Shown: positions 40,256 to 47,696 of the stretch, one piece after another
Position numbering within the stretch: the stretch's first letter is position 1
Layout: every line of letters starts with the position of its first letter
Virus record (IMG/VR): IMGVR_UViG_3300015371_000047
Span: 1 to 54,888 of that record
Origin: a virus
DNA: 54,888 bases
Direction: 5' to 3' (one strand)
The notes under the pieces: model-generated
What the model was told of the DNA's origin: nothing
The model's input: the letters and a program-made list of their open reading frames with translations, nothing else
Databases searched by the model: none
Translations under genes and position numbers: made by a program

Positions 40256-40585
40256 TTAGGAGTCCGAAGGTTCCGCGGGTTCGATCCACATCCGCAGCCT
40301 GACCTCGCACGCGCGTGCATAGCGCTGGTACGTCGACACCCTCGAGTCCAATCCGTTCTCGAACTGCGAGACCGTCGATTGGCCGACACCCATCCGACGG
40401 GCGACGGCAACCTGTGTCAGGCCCTTGGCCTTCCGCACCTTGATCAGCGCGCCCACGAGCTCAGCTCGCTGCTCGTGGGCAACCATGAGCTGGTCGAGCC
40501 GGCGGGCCGACGCTTGATACGTGTCGCGTTGCTCAGGAGTCCTGAGGTACTGCTCTCGCAGTGCGGACCAAAGCCGGCGCGTCAT
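40256..40585 (-). CDS. XRE-family helix-turn-helix regulator
   Basis: A 109-residue protein: helical N-terminus (MTRRLWSALREQYLRTPEQ) then an XRE HTH near 58-85 (ALIKVRKAKGLTQVAVARR, VGQSTVSQFENGLDSRVST). C-terminal strand RLRMWIEPAE. ATG overlaps the upstream membrane-protein stop as ATGA. Similar to single-domain repressors or antitoxin-like HTH proteins. Confidence 0.8.
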   Translation of the reverse strand: MTRRLWSALREQYLRTPEQRDTYQASARRLDQLMVAHEQRAELVGALIKVRKAKGLTQVAVARRMGVGQSTVSQFENGLDSRVSTYQRYARACEVRLRMWIEPAEPSDS

Positions 40586-40761
40586 CCCGAAAGTCCGTTG
40601 GTGAACATGATGAACGTCACGATCGCCGACACGACAACAATTGCGCACCTGCCGAGCAGGCGAATCATCATCAGATGGAGATCCAGCCAACCTCTGGCGA
40701 TGTCCTCCCAGATAGAGGGCATCGCGGTGAGTTCGATCTTCGTCCGCGACAGCGAGCTCAT
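40582..40761 (-). CDS. 59-aa single-pass membrane protein
   Basis: MSSLSRTKIELTAMPSIWE then a hydrophobic helix from about 38-53 (CAIVVVSAIVTFIMF). ATG 40761 is preceded by GGAGGCGAC, an excellent ribosome site. Sits upstream of and overlapping the XRE gene. It resembles small phage membrane effectors such as exclusion proteins, but function is unknown. Confidence 0.65.
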   Translation of the reverse strand: MSSLSRTKIELTAMPSIWEDIARGWLDLHLMMIRLLGRCAIVVVSAIVTFIMFTNGLSG

Positions 40762-40988
40762 GTCGCCTCCGGAGGCGGTTCCTCGGTATGGGTTGCACCA
40801 TTGGCATCGATCACTCTGCAGCGAACCGGTCCATGCTCTTCGGCCAGGCCTGGCAGCACGATCACGCCGGGCCCATTCACCACGACTCGGTGGACGACCT
40901 CACCGGTACGAACAGCTTCCCATTCGATGGTGAAGGGGAATTGGTACGCAGCAAGGTCATGGAAGGCGACAGGGCTCGACTCACTCAT
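40758..40988 (-). CDS. 76-aa beta-sandwich-like small protein
   Basis: MSESSPVAFHDLAAYQFPF, VHRVVVNGPGVIVLPGL and GPVRCRVIDANGATHTEEP suggest a compact beta domain. Overlaps both neighbours by ATGA. Not recognised. Confidence 0.6.
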   Translation of the reverse strand: MSESSPVAFHDLAAYQFPFTIEWEAVRTGEVVHRVVVNGPGVIVLPGLAEEHGPVRCRVIDANGATHTEEPPPEAT

Positions 40989-41332
40989 TGGCGCGACGTC
41001 CGACGCGGTGGCAACGGCAGCTGATCAAGCCGGACCCACGGCCCATACACCGGTTCCCGCCCGATCTCACAGGCGCCGGCCCGGACGAACAGCAGGTGCA
41101 GTGCCGAGTTCACAATCCCCTCCGGCGTAGAGATGTGGCTCGGCTCAGTCGCCTTCAGACTGGTAGCGCCACCCCACTGCAACACAGCCCATCGCCTCGG
41201 ACTGGGATCATCGGCTTCGGGGTTCATGATCCGGTCCGCCGAAATGATCGGGAGCAAGTCATCGACCGACCGCTGGGCCGCAGCACCCCTCCTGGCGAAG
41301 TCCAGCAGCTCTTCATCACGATCTTCAGTCAC
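40985..41332 (-). CDS. 115-aa protein downstream of XRE repressor
   Basis: Begins VTEDRDEELLDFARRGAAA, with WAVLQWGGATSLKATEPSH and ALHLLFVRAGACEIGREPV. GTG 41332 has GGGGAG upstream and overlaps the XRE stop by 8 bases. The order regulator-effector recalls antitoxin/toxin or repressor/effector pairs, but there is no signature motif. Confidence 0.6.
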   Translation of the reverse strand: MTEDRDEELLDFARRGAAAQRSVDDLLPIISADRIMNPEADDPSPRRWAVLQWGGATSLKATEPSHISTPEGIVNSALHLLFVRAGACEIGREPVYGPWVRLDQLPLPPRRTSRQ

Positions 41333-41723
41333 GCCGGGACTCCCCTCGCTCGCCTGGCATGGGCGCCTCGCCCTTGAGCGCCTGGAGGAAGCCACCGATC
41401 TCCTCGCTGGCCATCTCCAGAAAGACCCTCAGCCGGTCGGTCGGATAGGGAAGCTGAGCTGTAAATTGCGGGAGATCCTCTTGACCGAGGAAGATGGCCG
41501 GGTCGACAGCGAGAGCCTGTCCGATCGCGACCAGGTTGTGAGCCAGAAGACGTTGCCTGCCGTTCTCGACATTGGACATCGATGCACGAGACAGCCCGAC
41601 CGCCGCGGCAAGCTGATTCTGGCTGAGGCCTCGCTGGACACGAATGAGCTTGATCCGCGCACCCAGGATCCGGTACAGCTCGTCCTCCTGATCGCTCGCC
41701 GAGCTGATACTCAAGACAGTCAT
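41325..41723 (-). CDS. XRE-family repressor next to candidate origin
   Basis: A 132-residue protein with an N-terminal XRE HTH (YRILGARIKLIRVQRGLSQN, LAAAVGLSRASMSNVENG) and a C-terminal extension (LPQFTAQLPYPTDRLRVFLE). ATG 41723 follows GGAGGCGGAAGAGG. It reads away from the non-coding region with the DnaA box and palindromes, so those repeats may be its operators. Candidate immunity or replication repressor. Confidence 0.82.
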   Translation of the reverse strand: MTVLSISSASDQEDELYRILGARIKLIRVQRGLSQNQLAAAVGLSRASMSNVENGRQRLLAHNLVAIGQALAVDPAIFLGQEDLPQFTAQLPYPTDRLRVFLEMASEEIGGFLQALKGEAPMPGERGESRRD

Positions 41724-41877
41724 CCTCTTCCGCCTCCCCAGGGGATCCAGGCGCCATGCCTAGATCTCTTCCGTCCCGCAATCTCGCTGGGGCGGCGAGC
41801 GAGTGCTACGAACGTTCAAATCGCTGTAACCACGCGGTTCGGCCCGAGGGTCACCCAACAGACTGTAACGCTATGTT

Positions 41878-41900
41878 CACAGACCTGTGCAAGGTCTGTG
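41878..41900. repeat. Inverted repeat CACAGACC-N7-GGTCTGTG
   Basis: Perfect 8-bp arms around TGTGCAA. Operator-like, within the candidate origin. CTGTG elements recur nearby (TCTGTGCAC, TCTGTGCATAC). Confidence 0.6.
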
Positions 41901-41917
41901 CACATCGAATTCATCAG

Positions 41918-41926
41918 TTATCCACA
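41918..41926 (+). promoter_or_regulatory. DnaA box TTATCCACA
   Basis: Exact match to the strongest DnaA box consensus (TTATCCACA), 18 bases from the inverted repeat. Only one perfect copy was found here, although CACA-containing near-matches are frequent. Confidence 0.65.
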
Positions 41927-41958
41927 AGCAACAAGTGCGCATAAGACCCCCAAACCGT

Positions 41959-41987
41959 CTGTATACAGGCCGTTTCTGTGCATACAG
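41959..41987. repeat. Two CTGT..ACAG palindromes
   Basis: CTGTATACAG (41959-41968) and CTGTGCATACAG (41976-41987) lie 7 bases apart within similar flanks (TC..GG). They look like paired operator half-sites. Confidence 0.55.
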
Positions 41988-42109
41988 GGCCCGATACCCA
42001 CTCATATGCGCACAAAACGGGGTACTCGGGACCCATATCGACCATGACGTGGTGACTTGTTGACGAAGCAATATCACAGCCGGAGGGCCCACCGTTACCG
42101 ACGATCTGT

Positions 42110-42142
42110 GAAAGCATCACGAAAGCACCACGAAAGCACACC
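42110..42142. repeat. Three 11-bp iterons GAAAGCAnnAC
   Basis: GAAAGCATCAC, GAAAGCACCAC and GAAAGCACACC follow one another without gap, one helical turn apart. Such spacing is typical of sites for a cooperatively binding initiator or repressor. They end just before the stop of the adjacent gene. Confidence 0.7.
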
Positions 42143-42147
42143 CCAGA

Positions 42148-42456
42148 TCAGCTGGTGTACTTCCGCAGCCACTCCCGGGTCGCATCCTCGGTCATTTCCC
42201 TAGGTTCGACCATGCCGTCACCGTCGGTCCCGATGCGCCCGTACCCGTCCGTCTCGGGATCCCACCACTCCACCAACCAGGGCAGGTCCCGCGCGGTCGC
42301 GAACTCCGCAGCATCGCGATGGCGCTGGCCGATCGCCTGCGTGTGGCTACGGTAATCCGGGTTGCTGGCGTCCACCCAGGTCTCGTCGACCATCTCGCCA
42401 GCGATCCACATGCGGAACCGTAGCCGCGAATCCTCGGGCGTTTCCGGTTCGCTCAT
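42148..42456 (-). CDS. 102-aa acidic Trp-rich protein
   Basis: MSEPETPEDSRLRFRMWIAG, DETWVDASNPDYRSHTQAI and PWLVEWWDPETDGYGRIGT. Likely soluble, globular. ATG overlaps the preceding stop (TGATG). Last gene of the long right-arm operon before the candidate origin. Unknown. Confidence 0.65.
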   Translation of the reverse strand: MSEPETPEDSRLRFRMWIAGEMVDETWVDASNPDYRSHTQAIGQRHRDAAEFATARDLPWLVEWWDPETDGYGRIGTDGDGMVEPREMTEDATREWLRKYTS

Positions 42457-42698
42457 CACATCCACATCTCCACGATCCGAGGGTCGTCTTCGGTACTGCG
42501 GGGAACCAGGCAGTCGGCGTGAGCCGGCACCTTGTGTCGGGCGCACTCCAGACTCGATTCACCCTGGACGACAACCGGCCCGAGCATAGAATCCTTCTGG
42601 CCGCGGACGATCCAGACCTCGCGCACCGCATAGCCCGGATCCAGATCTGATGGGTTGTGCTCGATCTGGTACAGCCGCAGGGCCACCTCGCCGGTCAT
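42456..42698 (-). CDS. 80-aa Cys/His small protein
   Basis: MTGEVALRLYQIEHNPSDL, YAVREVWIVRGQKDSM, then LECARHKVPAHADCLVPRS. The Cys-His-His-Cys segment may bind a metal. Start overlaps the preceding stop as ATGA. Confidence 0.6.
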   Translation of the reverse strand: MTGEVALRLYQIEHNPSDLDPGYAVREVWIVRGQKDSMLGPVVVQGESSLECARHKVPAHADCLVPRSTEDDPRIVEMWM

Positions 42699-42925
42699 GG
42701 GCGACCGAAGGAGATCTCGGCGGCGCACTGTGCCGAGCACACCGCCAGCGCGTTAGGCACATCCACGACCGTCGGCGGGATGAACACGACGCCGCCGCAC
42801 TCGTTGGCGCACAACCTCGGAACCCAGTCCTCAGGGACCTCGAGACGCTGACGAGCCTCCTCGATCGCGGCGACCGTCAGGTGCGGGTATTCGGGCCAGG
42901 GTGTCTCGCCCCCGTTGCTGTTCAT
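42695..42925 (-). CDS. 76-aa Cys-rich protein
   Basis: Begins MNSNGGETPWPEYPHLTVA; a helix IEEARQRLEVPEDWVPRL; then LCANECGGVVFIPPT and AVCSAQCAAEIS. Two CxxxC pairs may form a zinc site. No ribosome site precedes the ATG, and TACATT lies 9-14 bases upstream, so a leaderless start is possible. Confidence 0.6.
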   Translation of the reverse strand: MNSNGGETPWPEYPHLTVAAIEEARQRLEVPEDWVPRLCANECGGVVFIPPTVVDVPNALAVCSAQCAAEISFGRP

Positions 42926-42954
42926 GACGGAAATGTAGCGCTAAGTGCCGACGA

Positions 42955-43461
42955 TCAGCTGCGGTCGGCGGTCATGGCGGCAGCCTTGCCGGTCTTGGCG
43001 ATCCAGTCTCGCATGGCATCGAAGGCCGGCTCAGAGTTGACGACCTGGTCCAGACGGCTGTCGGGATAGGCGTTCCAGACCCCGTCCTCGTGCACGACGT
43101 TCCAGCCGTCGACGATCCAGTGACCGGGCTTCTCGAAGCGTTCGATGCCGTAGCGCAGGCCCTGCAGTGGCAGCAGCAGCGATTCCCACTTCCCGTCACC
43201 GCCGACGATCCAGGTCCGCAGCCGCTGCCAGCCACCCTTGCGAAGGTCGTCGTCGACCGCGGCCACCTGGGCCGGGTCGTTCCGGTTGGCCAGGTACAGG
43301 TCGCCAACCTTGGTCGTCTTCACGACGGCCCAGTCGCTGAGCACGAAGCCGCTCAGCTCACCGACGACCTGCTCCCCCCACTCGACCTGGACACCGCCGG
43401 CCTCGCTGGTCGTCCCGTCGAAGACCGTGGCCTGATAACGCCTGCGAACGAAGGTGCTCAT
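42955..43461 (-). CDS. 168-aa unknown protein
   Basis: A mixed alpha/beta protein (MSTFVRRRYQATVFDGTTS; LSDWAVVKTTKVGDLYLAN; RLRTWIVGGDGKWESLLLP; IAKTGKAAAMTADRS). Start overlaps the upstream small basic protein's stop as ATGA. No recognised catalytic motif. Confidence 0.65.
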   Translation of the reverse strand: MSTFVRRRYQATVFDGTTSEAGGVQVEWGEQVVGELSGFVLSDWAVVKTTKVGDLYLANRNDPAQVAAVDDDLRKGGWQRLRTWIVGGDGKWESLLLPLQGLRYGIERFEKPGHWIVDGWNVVHEDGVWNAYPDSRLDQVVNSEPAFDAMRDWIAKTGKAAAMTADRS

Positions 43462-43616
43462 CGGCGACGAGCCTTCCAGCGGCGGCGGTACGCCGGACCA
43501 AGCCGCAGGGGCAGCGGCCTGCGCTGTGCACGCTGAAATGCGTCAGCTGCGATCGGATCGGACAGCACCTCTTCGCAGAACGCCTCGAAGTTGGTCCGCT
43601 TGGAGCCGTTCCCCAT
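43458..43616 (-). CDS. 52-aa basic small protein
   Basis: MGNGSKRTNFEAFCEEVL, DPIAADAFQRAQRRPLPLRL and RRRWKARRR. Very basic end. ATG 43616 has AGGGA upstream. Divergent from the methyltransferase gene, 165 bases away. Confidence 0.6.
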   Translation of the reverse strand: MGNGSKRTNFEAFCEEVLSDPIAADAFQRAQRRPLPLRLGPAYRRRWKARRR

Positions 43617-43781
43617 TTTCGGTCCCTCCGTGCTGGGTGTCAGCCGAACACTGCACAGCCTAAAGGAGGCCAGTGAGGAGGCGCACACGCTGGGTACCCG
43701 TCCCGGCCGGGGTCATACACATTTGCACTGTTCCACTGCTAGCGTCGCCCCCGAGGACAGGATGCTGCAACAGGAACGGGT

Positions 43782-44588
43782 GTGGCGAGCATGAAGCAGA
43801 CCTACGATGACGACCAACCACCGGTCGTCGACACGCTGAGTCCGAATCATGCCCGGGTGTACAACTACCTCCTGGGTGGGAAGGCCAACTTCGCCGCGGA
43901 CCGGCAGCTCGGAGAGGACCTTCAGGAGGCGGTTCCGACGCTCGCCCACATGGCGCGCCAGAACCGGGTCTTCCTGGGGCGAGCCACACAGTTCCTGACT
44001 CACGAGTGCGGGATCGACCAGTTCCTCGACATCGGGATGGGCATCCCGATGGAGCCGAACCTGCACGACTACGCCCAGGAGATCAACCTGCGCTCCCGGG
44101 TCGTGTACGTCGACAATGACCCGGTCGTCCTGGCACACGGCCGGGCGCTGATGCGGAACGTCTTCGACCAGACCACCTACATCGAAGGTGACCTCCGGGA
44201 TCCCGAGGCGATCCTTACCGACCCGGCCCTGCGCATGCTGGACCCGGACCGGCCGGTCGGCTTGATGATGCTGGCGGTCTTGATGCTGATCAACGACGAC
44301 CAGGACCCGTGGGGCTGCGCGAAGGTCTTGATGGATACGATGCCCTCCGGAAGTTTTGTCGCGATCACACACCTCGGTCTCGACTTCGACCCGCCGGCGA
44401 TGACCCGGTTGCGGGAGTATGCCGCGGCCAAGAGCCTGACGATCACCCCACGGGATCGCGAGGACGTCGAGCGGTTCTTCGACGGCTGGGAGCTCATCAA
44501 CCCTGGGGTGGTTCCGGTGGCGACATGGCGGGTTGAGGAGGCGGTCAAGGACGCCTACTACTGGGCCGGGATCGCGCGCAAGCCGTAG
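43782..44588 (+). CDS. SAM-dependent methyltransferase (Methyltransf_19/DUF574 type)
   Basis: About 268 residues, the family's usual length. Opening VDTLSPNHARVYNYLLGGKA near 16-35 is a signature of the actinobacterial Methyltransf_19 family. The SAM site is DQFLDIGMGIP near 79-89 with the acid loop VVYVDNDPVVLAHG near 107-120 and a later GLMMLAVLMLI strand. Substrate unknown. GTG 43782 (AGGAACGGG upstream) or ATG 43791 may be the start. Isolated on the plus strand and convergent with the next gene; probably acquired from an actinobacterial host genome. Confidence 0.85.
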   Translation: MASMKQTYDDDQPPVVDTLSPNHARVYNYLLGGKANFAADRQLGEDLQEAVPTLAHMARQNRVFLGRATQFLTHECGIDQFLDIGMGIPMEPNLHDYAQEINLRSRVVYVDNDPVVLAHGRALMRNVFDQTTYIEGDLRDPEAILTDPALRMLDPDRPVGLMMLAVLMLINDDQDPWGCAKVLMDTMPSGSFVAITHLGLDFDPPAMTRLREYAAAKSLTITPRDREDVERFFDGWELINPGVVPVATWRVEEAVKDAYYWAGIARKP

Positions 44589-44589
44589 C

Positions 44590-44808
44590 TCAGCCGAGCA
44601 CCCCACGGTCACGATCCGGATGCTTCGGGTACATCCGGATCTTCATGACCACCGCAGGATCGGGAACGTTCGTGCCGATCGCGTAAGTGCGGACCAGCTC
44701 ATACCTTTGACCCCACTCGTCCTCGAGCACGATCGGCGCGGTCTCCGACACGGCATTGAGTGCAGCCTTGGCTTCCTTCATGACCTTCATGTTCGCCACG
44801 GCCGTCAT
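44590..44808 (-). CDS. 72-aa unknown protein
   Basis: Starts MTAVANMKVMKEAKAALNA with a helix, then APIVLEDEWGQRYELVRTY and VVMKIRMYPKHPDRD. GGGGAGG precedes ATG 44808. Stops 2 bases from the converging methyltransferase. No motif. Confidence 0.6.
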   Translation of the reverse strand: MTAVANMKVMKEAKAALNAVSETAPIVLEDEWGQRYELVRTYAIGTNVPDPAVVMKIRMYPKHPDRDRGVLG

Positions 44809-45035
44809 CGGGCCTCCCCGTCGTGTAGGTCGCTGGCCGGAGGATGCTCCGGGCGTTCCATGGCGGCAGCCAGCACGTCGACCAGGCTGACCTCGTAGCC
44901 GACGACGCGGCTGAACCCACACGGCGCTGAGCGGAACCCACCCAGCGAATCGGGTACTCCGCAGAAGACCTGGATGCCTCCGTCGTCGTATCCCATCTGG
45001 GCGAGCGCCAATTCTCCTGGGCAGTACATCGGCAT
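44805..45035 (-). CDS. 76-aa Cys-containing small protein
   Basis: MPMYCPGELALAQMGYDDG, VFCGVPDSLGGFRSAPCGFS, then VSLVDVLAAAMERPEHPPA. Start overlaps the upstream stop (TGATG). Unknown. Confidence 0.6.
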   Translation of the reverse strand: MPMYCPGELALAQMGYDDGGIQVFCGVPDSLGGFRSAPCGFSRVVGYEVSLVDVLAAAMERPEHPPASDLHDGEAR

Positions 45036-45586
45036 CACGGCTCCGTCACTCGATGGTCGAGGGGTTGGAGTGTGTTCCAACCGTGTCTGAGAGTCCTGTC
45101 CGGACATGGCAGTCCGGCTAGCGACCGGCCGGACTGGGGCAGACCCGGAGGGATCGCGTTCCACAGAACGTAGATGACGCCGTGGGGTAAGTCAGGCTGG
45201 AACAAGGAGATCACACCCTCCCCCAACTGGGTGAGGTGCTTGTGCCGCACCCTGGAGCCGGGATCGAATCCGAACCGGTGCGCCTTGCGGCACATCAGGC
45301 AAACCGGCGGCCGGTCGTCGTCGGTACCGTCGAACAAGTCGTAGCAGAAGATGCACTTCCACTGCTCGACCTGTCCGAGCTCCGGGAGCGGCTGGCCGCG
45401 ACGCGACTCGAGCCACGTCACCGCCCACGCCGGCGGGTTGACGACATCGACCGTGCGGTCATCGTTCCATCGGAACCTGACCTTGTAGTCGTGGATCCGC
45501 GACATGGCCGCGAGGTCTGCGACTTCGTCGGTGAACAAGCGGATCACAAGCCAGCTCTCCGCTTTGGACACGGGCACCTTGGTCAT
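45035..45586 (-). CDS. 183-aa protein with central zinc ribbon
   Basis: N-terminal helical and mixed region (MTKVPVSKAESWLVIRLFT; SRIHDYKVRFRWNDDRTVD), then a ribbon CIFCYDLFDGTDDDRPPVCLMC with HRFGFDPGSRVRHKH next. The rest is a beta domain (GVIYVLWNAIPPG). ATG 45586 has GAGGTG upstream. Unknown function. Confidence 0.65.
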   Translation of the reverse strand: MTKVPVSKAESWLVIRLFTDEVADLAAMSRIHDYKVRFRWNDDRTVDVVNPPAWAVTWLESRRGQPLPELGQVEQWKCIFCYDLFDGTDDDRPPVCLMCRKAHRFGFDPGSRVRHKHLTQLGEGVISLFQPDLPHGVIYVLWNAIPPGLPQSGRSLAGLPCPDRTLRHGWNTLQPLDHRVTEP

Positions 45587-45765
45587 GGTGGGGGCACCTC
45601 CCCACCCTGCAACTCGACCAGGTAGGCGAGTTGAGCGATGGCATGGCTCAAGATGACCGCCCACTCCATGGCCTCTTGGGTCAGGGCCTCGTTGCGCAGT
45701 ACGACCAGCTGGTCCCGGACGTCGTTGACCCCGGAGACGGAGTAGTCGACCCCCTCCACCTTCAA
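45583..45765 (-). CDS. 60-aa helical protein with TTG start
   Basis: Product MKVEGVDYSVSGVNDVRDQL, VVLRNEALTQEAMEWAVIL, AQLAYLVELQGGEVPPP. TTG 45765 overlaps the upstream stop as TTGA and has AGGAGGGG before it; GTG six bases later is an alternative. Unusual start codon. Unknown function. Confidence 0.55.
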   Translation of the reverse strand: MKVEGVDYSVSGVNDVRDQLVVLRNEALTQEAMEWAVILSHAIAQLAYLVELQGGEVPPP

Positions 45766-46271
45766 TGGACCCCTCCTCGCATGTGCTCCAAAGTTTCTTC
45801 GATCGAGGCCGACCAGCGCTCGTTGAGGGACTTGTCGAATCCGTTGGTCCACAGCGACTCGGGGTTCAGCACGCCCGCGACCATGCCCTGGGCCAGCAAG
45901 GACAAGACGTTAACGACCTCCTCGTCTTCGGCCACGACCTGGACCACGACGTTGGCTGGCTGCAGGCAACGAAGTTGGCCGGACCCGAGATCTTCAGCAA
46001 ATCGGGCCGGCTCGTATCGACTGCCCTCGGGATCCAAGGTGAGACAGATGAACTCATGGGTACTGCCACCGTCGAAGTCAGTCCCCGCACCAGGTGGTCT
46101 GGGAACTCGGACCACGTCGAGTAGCCACTGATAGAAGAAGGGGTGGTACATGCCGGGTATGCCATTGATCAGCCAGAGTCCGACGATGTCACTGGTCCAC
46201 GGGCTATCGGGAACTGCGCATGGATGAGCCGTACCGTACTCCCCGGTGACCCTCTCGAAGATCGGCTTCAT
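45762..46271 (-). CDS. 169-aa unknown protein
   Basis: Starts MKPIFERVTGEYGTAHPCA and includes WLINGIPGMYHPFFYQWLL, GSTHEFICLTLDPEGSRY and a helical C-terminus with WSASIEETLEHMRGG. ATG 46271 has GGAAGGAAAGTC. Not recognised. Confidence 0.65.
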   Translation of the reverse strand: MKPIFERVTGEYGTAHPCAVPDSPWTSDIVGLWLINGIPGMYHPFFYQWLLDVVRVPRPPGAGTDFDGGSTHEFICLTLDPEGSRYEPARFAEDLGSGQLRCLQPANVVVQVVAEDEEVVNVLSLLAQGMVAGVLNPESLWTNGFDKSLNERWSASIEETLEHMRGGVH

Positions 46272-46480
46272 GACTTTCCTTCCGGCTCTTGCCTGGTCCA
46301 GTAGTCGATCCGGTATCCAGCCGCCTGGAGGGCGTCCAGGATCTTGTCCGCTTCCTCCTCGGCCCCGTCCATGCGCTCGCCGGCGAACTCGGTGTTGTCG
46401 TCGCCCCAGCGGTTGGCGTAGATCGCATTGGCAATGACCGGGCGCGTCTGGACTCTCCACCAGGGAGTGTGGCCGCTCAC
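46268..46480 (-). CDS. 70-aa unknown protein
   Basis: VSGHTPWWRVQTRPVIANAI, GDDNTEFAGERMDGAEEEAD and KILDALQAAGYRIDYW. GTG 46480 has GAGGAGAGCGA. Overlaps the next gene as ATGA. Small alpha/beta fold, function unknown. Confidence 0.6.
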   Translation of the reverse strand: MSGHTPWWRVQTRPVIANAIYANRWGDDNTEFAGERMDGAEEEADKILDALQAAGYRIDYWTRQEPEGKS

Positions 46481-46710
46481 TCGCTCTCCTCTTGAAGGTC
46501 TCGCAACCGGATCTGGATGTACCAGATCGCGGCGGCCGCGGTCATCGCGACGATGGCCGCGAACAGCCATACCTGCCATGACGGGTCACGGCTGAAGTGG
46601 TTATTGACGACCAAGAGTGCAGGGCCGACCGCCCCGACCACGACGTAATACACCCGGCATCGGCGCAGGTAACGGGCTTTGTCTTCCTGGGTTACGAGGC
46701 GGAACCTCAT
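46477..46710 (-). CDS. 77-aa two-TM membrane protein
   Basis: Basic N-terminus MRFRLVTQEDKARYLRRCR, then two hydrophobic helices (YYVVVGAVGPALLVV and VWLFAAIVAMTAAAAIWYI) with a short polar turn. ATG 46710 overlaps the previous stop as ATGA. May act in membrane-level exclusion or lysis. Confidence 0.65.
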   Translation of the reverse strand: MRFRLVTQEDKARYLRRCRVYYVVVGAVGPALLVVNNHFSRDPSWQVWLFAAIVAMTAAAAIWYIQIRLRDLQEESE

Positions 46711-46994
46711 TGCGGGGCCTCCTGTTGGCGGATATGGGCGAGGAGTGCCCGTCGCTCCTTTTCGATCTTGTCGAGATCGATGCCGAAGAATCCGGCCATG
46801 ATCTGTTCGCGGGACCGGTACCACGGGACGGGCGTCCCGTCCTCGTACTCTTCCCTGCTGTACAGCTGAACCCCTTGCTCGTCGAGCAACCACTCGATGA
46901 AGTCCTGGATCAGCTGGGCCTGCCCGGAGTGGATGATCTCCAGCTTCTTGTCGCACTCAGGGGTCGCCGGCGCGGCATCACGGTTCGGCGTCAC
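46707..46994 (-). CDS. 95-aa acidic helical protein
   Basis: VTPNRDAAPATPECDKKLEI, IQDFIEWLLDEQGVQLYS and IDLDKIEKERRALLAHIRQ. GTG 46994 overlaps the upstream gene by 17 bases. Unknown function. Confidence 0.6.
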   Translation of the reverse strand: MTPNRDAAPATPECDKKLEIIHSGQAQLIQDFIEWLLDEQGVQLYSREEYEDGTPVPWYRSREQIMAGFFGIDLDKIEKERRALLAHIRQQEAPQ

Positions 46995-47262
46995 GATCCG
47001 CCCCGGACCCGCTGGCTAGCCGCCCCTCCTCGTGCAGGCGGTTGATCGTGCTGAGTACGAAATACTGCACCCAGTCGTAGGCGTCCAGGGTCTTCTCGTC
47101 GCGGTCCTCGGGAGCGGTGTAGCAGTCGACGTCGGTGTCGATCGAGATCCGCAGCGACCCGTTGCCCGACAACCTGAGCCAGACCTTGTCGGTGATCACC
47201 TGGACCAGGGACTCCATGGCCTCCTGGCCGAGGATGTCGACCAGCGGTTCCTTGTCGGTCAC
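46978..47262 (-). CDS. 94-aa unknown protein
   Basis: VTDKEPLVDILGQEAMESLV, VWLRLSGNGSLRISIDTDV and LDAYDWVQYFVLSTINRLHE. GTG 47262 has GGAGGAACT upstream. Short helical and beta parts. No motif. Confidence 0.6.
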   Translation of the reverse strand: MTDKEPLVDILGQEAMESLVQVITDKVWLRLSGNGSLRISIDTDVDCYTAPEDRDEKTLDAYDWVQYFVLSTINRLHEEGRLASGSGADRDAEP

Positions 47263-47582
47263 AGTTCCTCCGGTGACAACTCGCGGCGGACAGGTTCGCG
47301 TTTGATCGTTTGCTGCCAACTCCGGATATTGCCGGGTTCCGTCTGCCGCGACGCAGTACGCCTCCACTGACGGGGACCATCGGCCCCTTGGGAGTGGACC
47401 TGCCATGCACCGGCCGTACTGTCCCGCAGGTCGTAGCAGCGTAGCCGCTCGTCCAGGGACTGCTTGGCCGCGGTGAGACTACTGCAGGCCTCGCGGAGGT
47501 GGAAAGGATCCGTGTCGTCGTACTCGCAGAACGCGAGCCAGACATAGGTGCCGTCGTACAAGTCGCGACCCTTCCTCACCAT
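47259..47582 (-). CDS. 107-aa unknown protein
   Basis: MVRKGRDLYDGTYVWLAFCE, DPFHLREACSSLTAAKQSL, GAWQVHSQGADGPRQWRRT. ATG 47582 has GGAGGACCTGGC. Stop overlaps the next GTG. The first gene after a possible promoter at 47663-47690. Confidence 0.6.
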   Translation of the reverse strand: MVRKGRDLYDGTYVWLAFCEYDDTDPFHLREACSSLTAAKQSLDERLRCYDLRDSTAGAWQVHSQGADGPRQWRRTASRQTEPGNIRSWQQTIKREPVRRELSPEEL

Positions 47583-47662
47583 GCCAGGTCCTCCTTTGGG
47601 TGGCCGCCTGGGATTCGCACAGGGGAGTTCATCGACGAACCCCAGACGGTCATCCACTTGTC

Positions 47663-47690
47663 ACCCTATAGATCAACGCGGGCCTGGCAA
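47663..47690 (-). promoter_or_regulatory. Possible promoter TTGCCA-N16-TAGGGT
   Basis: On the minus strand TTGCCA (47685-47690) and TAGGGT (47663-47668) are 16 bases apart in a 114-base gap. They resemble the actinobacterial TTGACA/TAGGAT pair. Would start the operon about 75 bases before the ATG. Confidence 0.4.
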
Positions 47691-47696
47691 TGGGAG

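Larger units (their letters stand above)
41724..42147. other. Candidate replication origin / control region
   Basis: A 424-base region with no plausible gene, AT-richer than its surroundings. It holds a perfect DnaA box, an 8+8 inverted repeat, two CTGT..ACAG palindromes, two CTGTAAC direct repeats (41824, 41862) and three 11-bp iterons. It lies 2.3 kb from the DnaA-domain gene and beside an XRE repressor. These are the parts of an iteron/DnaA-type origin; proof needs experiment. Confidence 0.55.

Noticed and set aside
40278-40300. GGGTTCGATCC, like a tRNA T-arm
   Set aside because: It lies in the coding end of the XRE gene, and no acceptor stem or anticodon arm can be folded around it; treated as coincidence.
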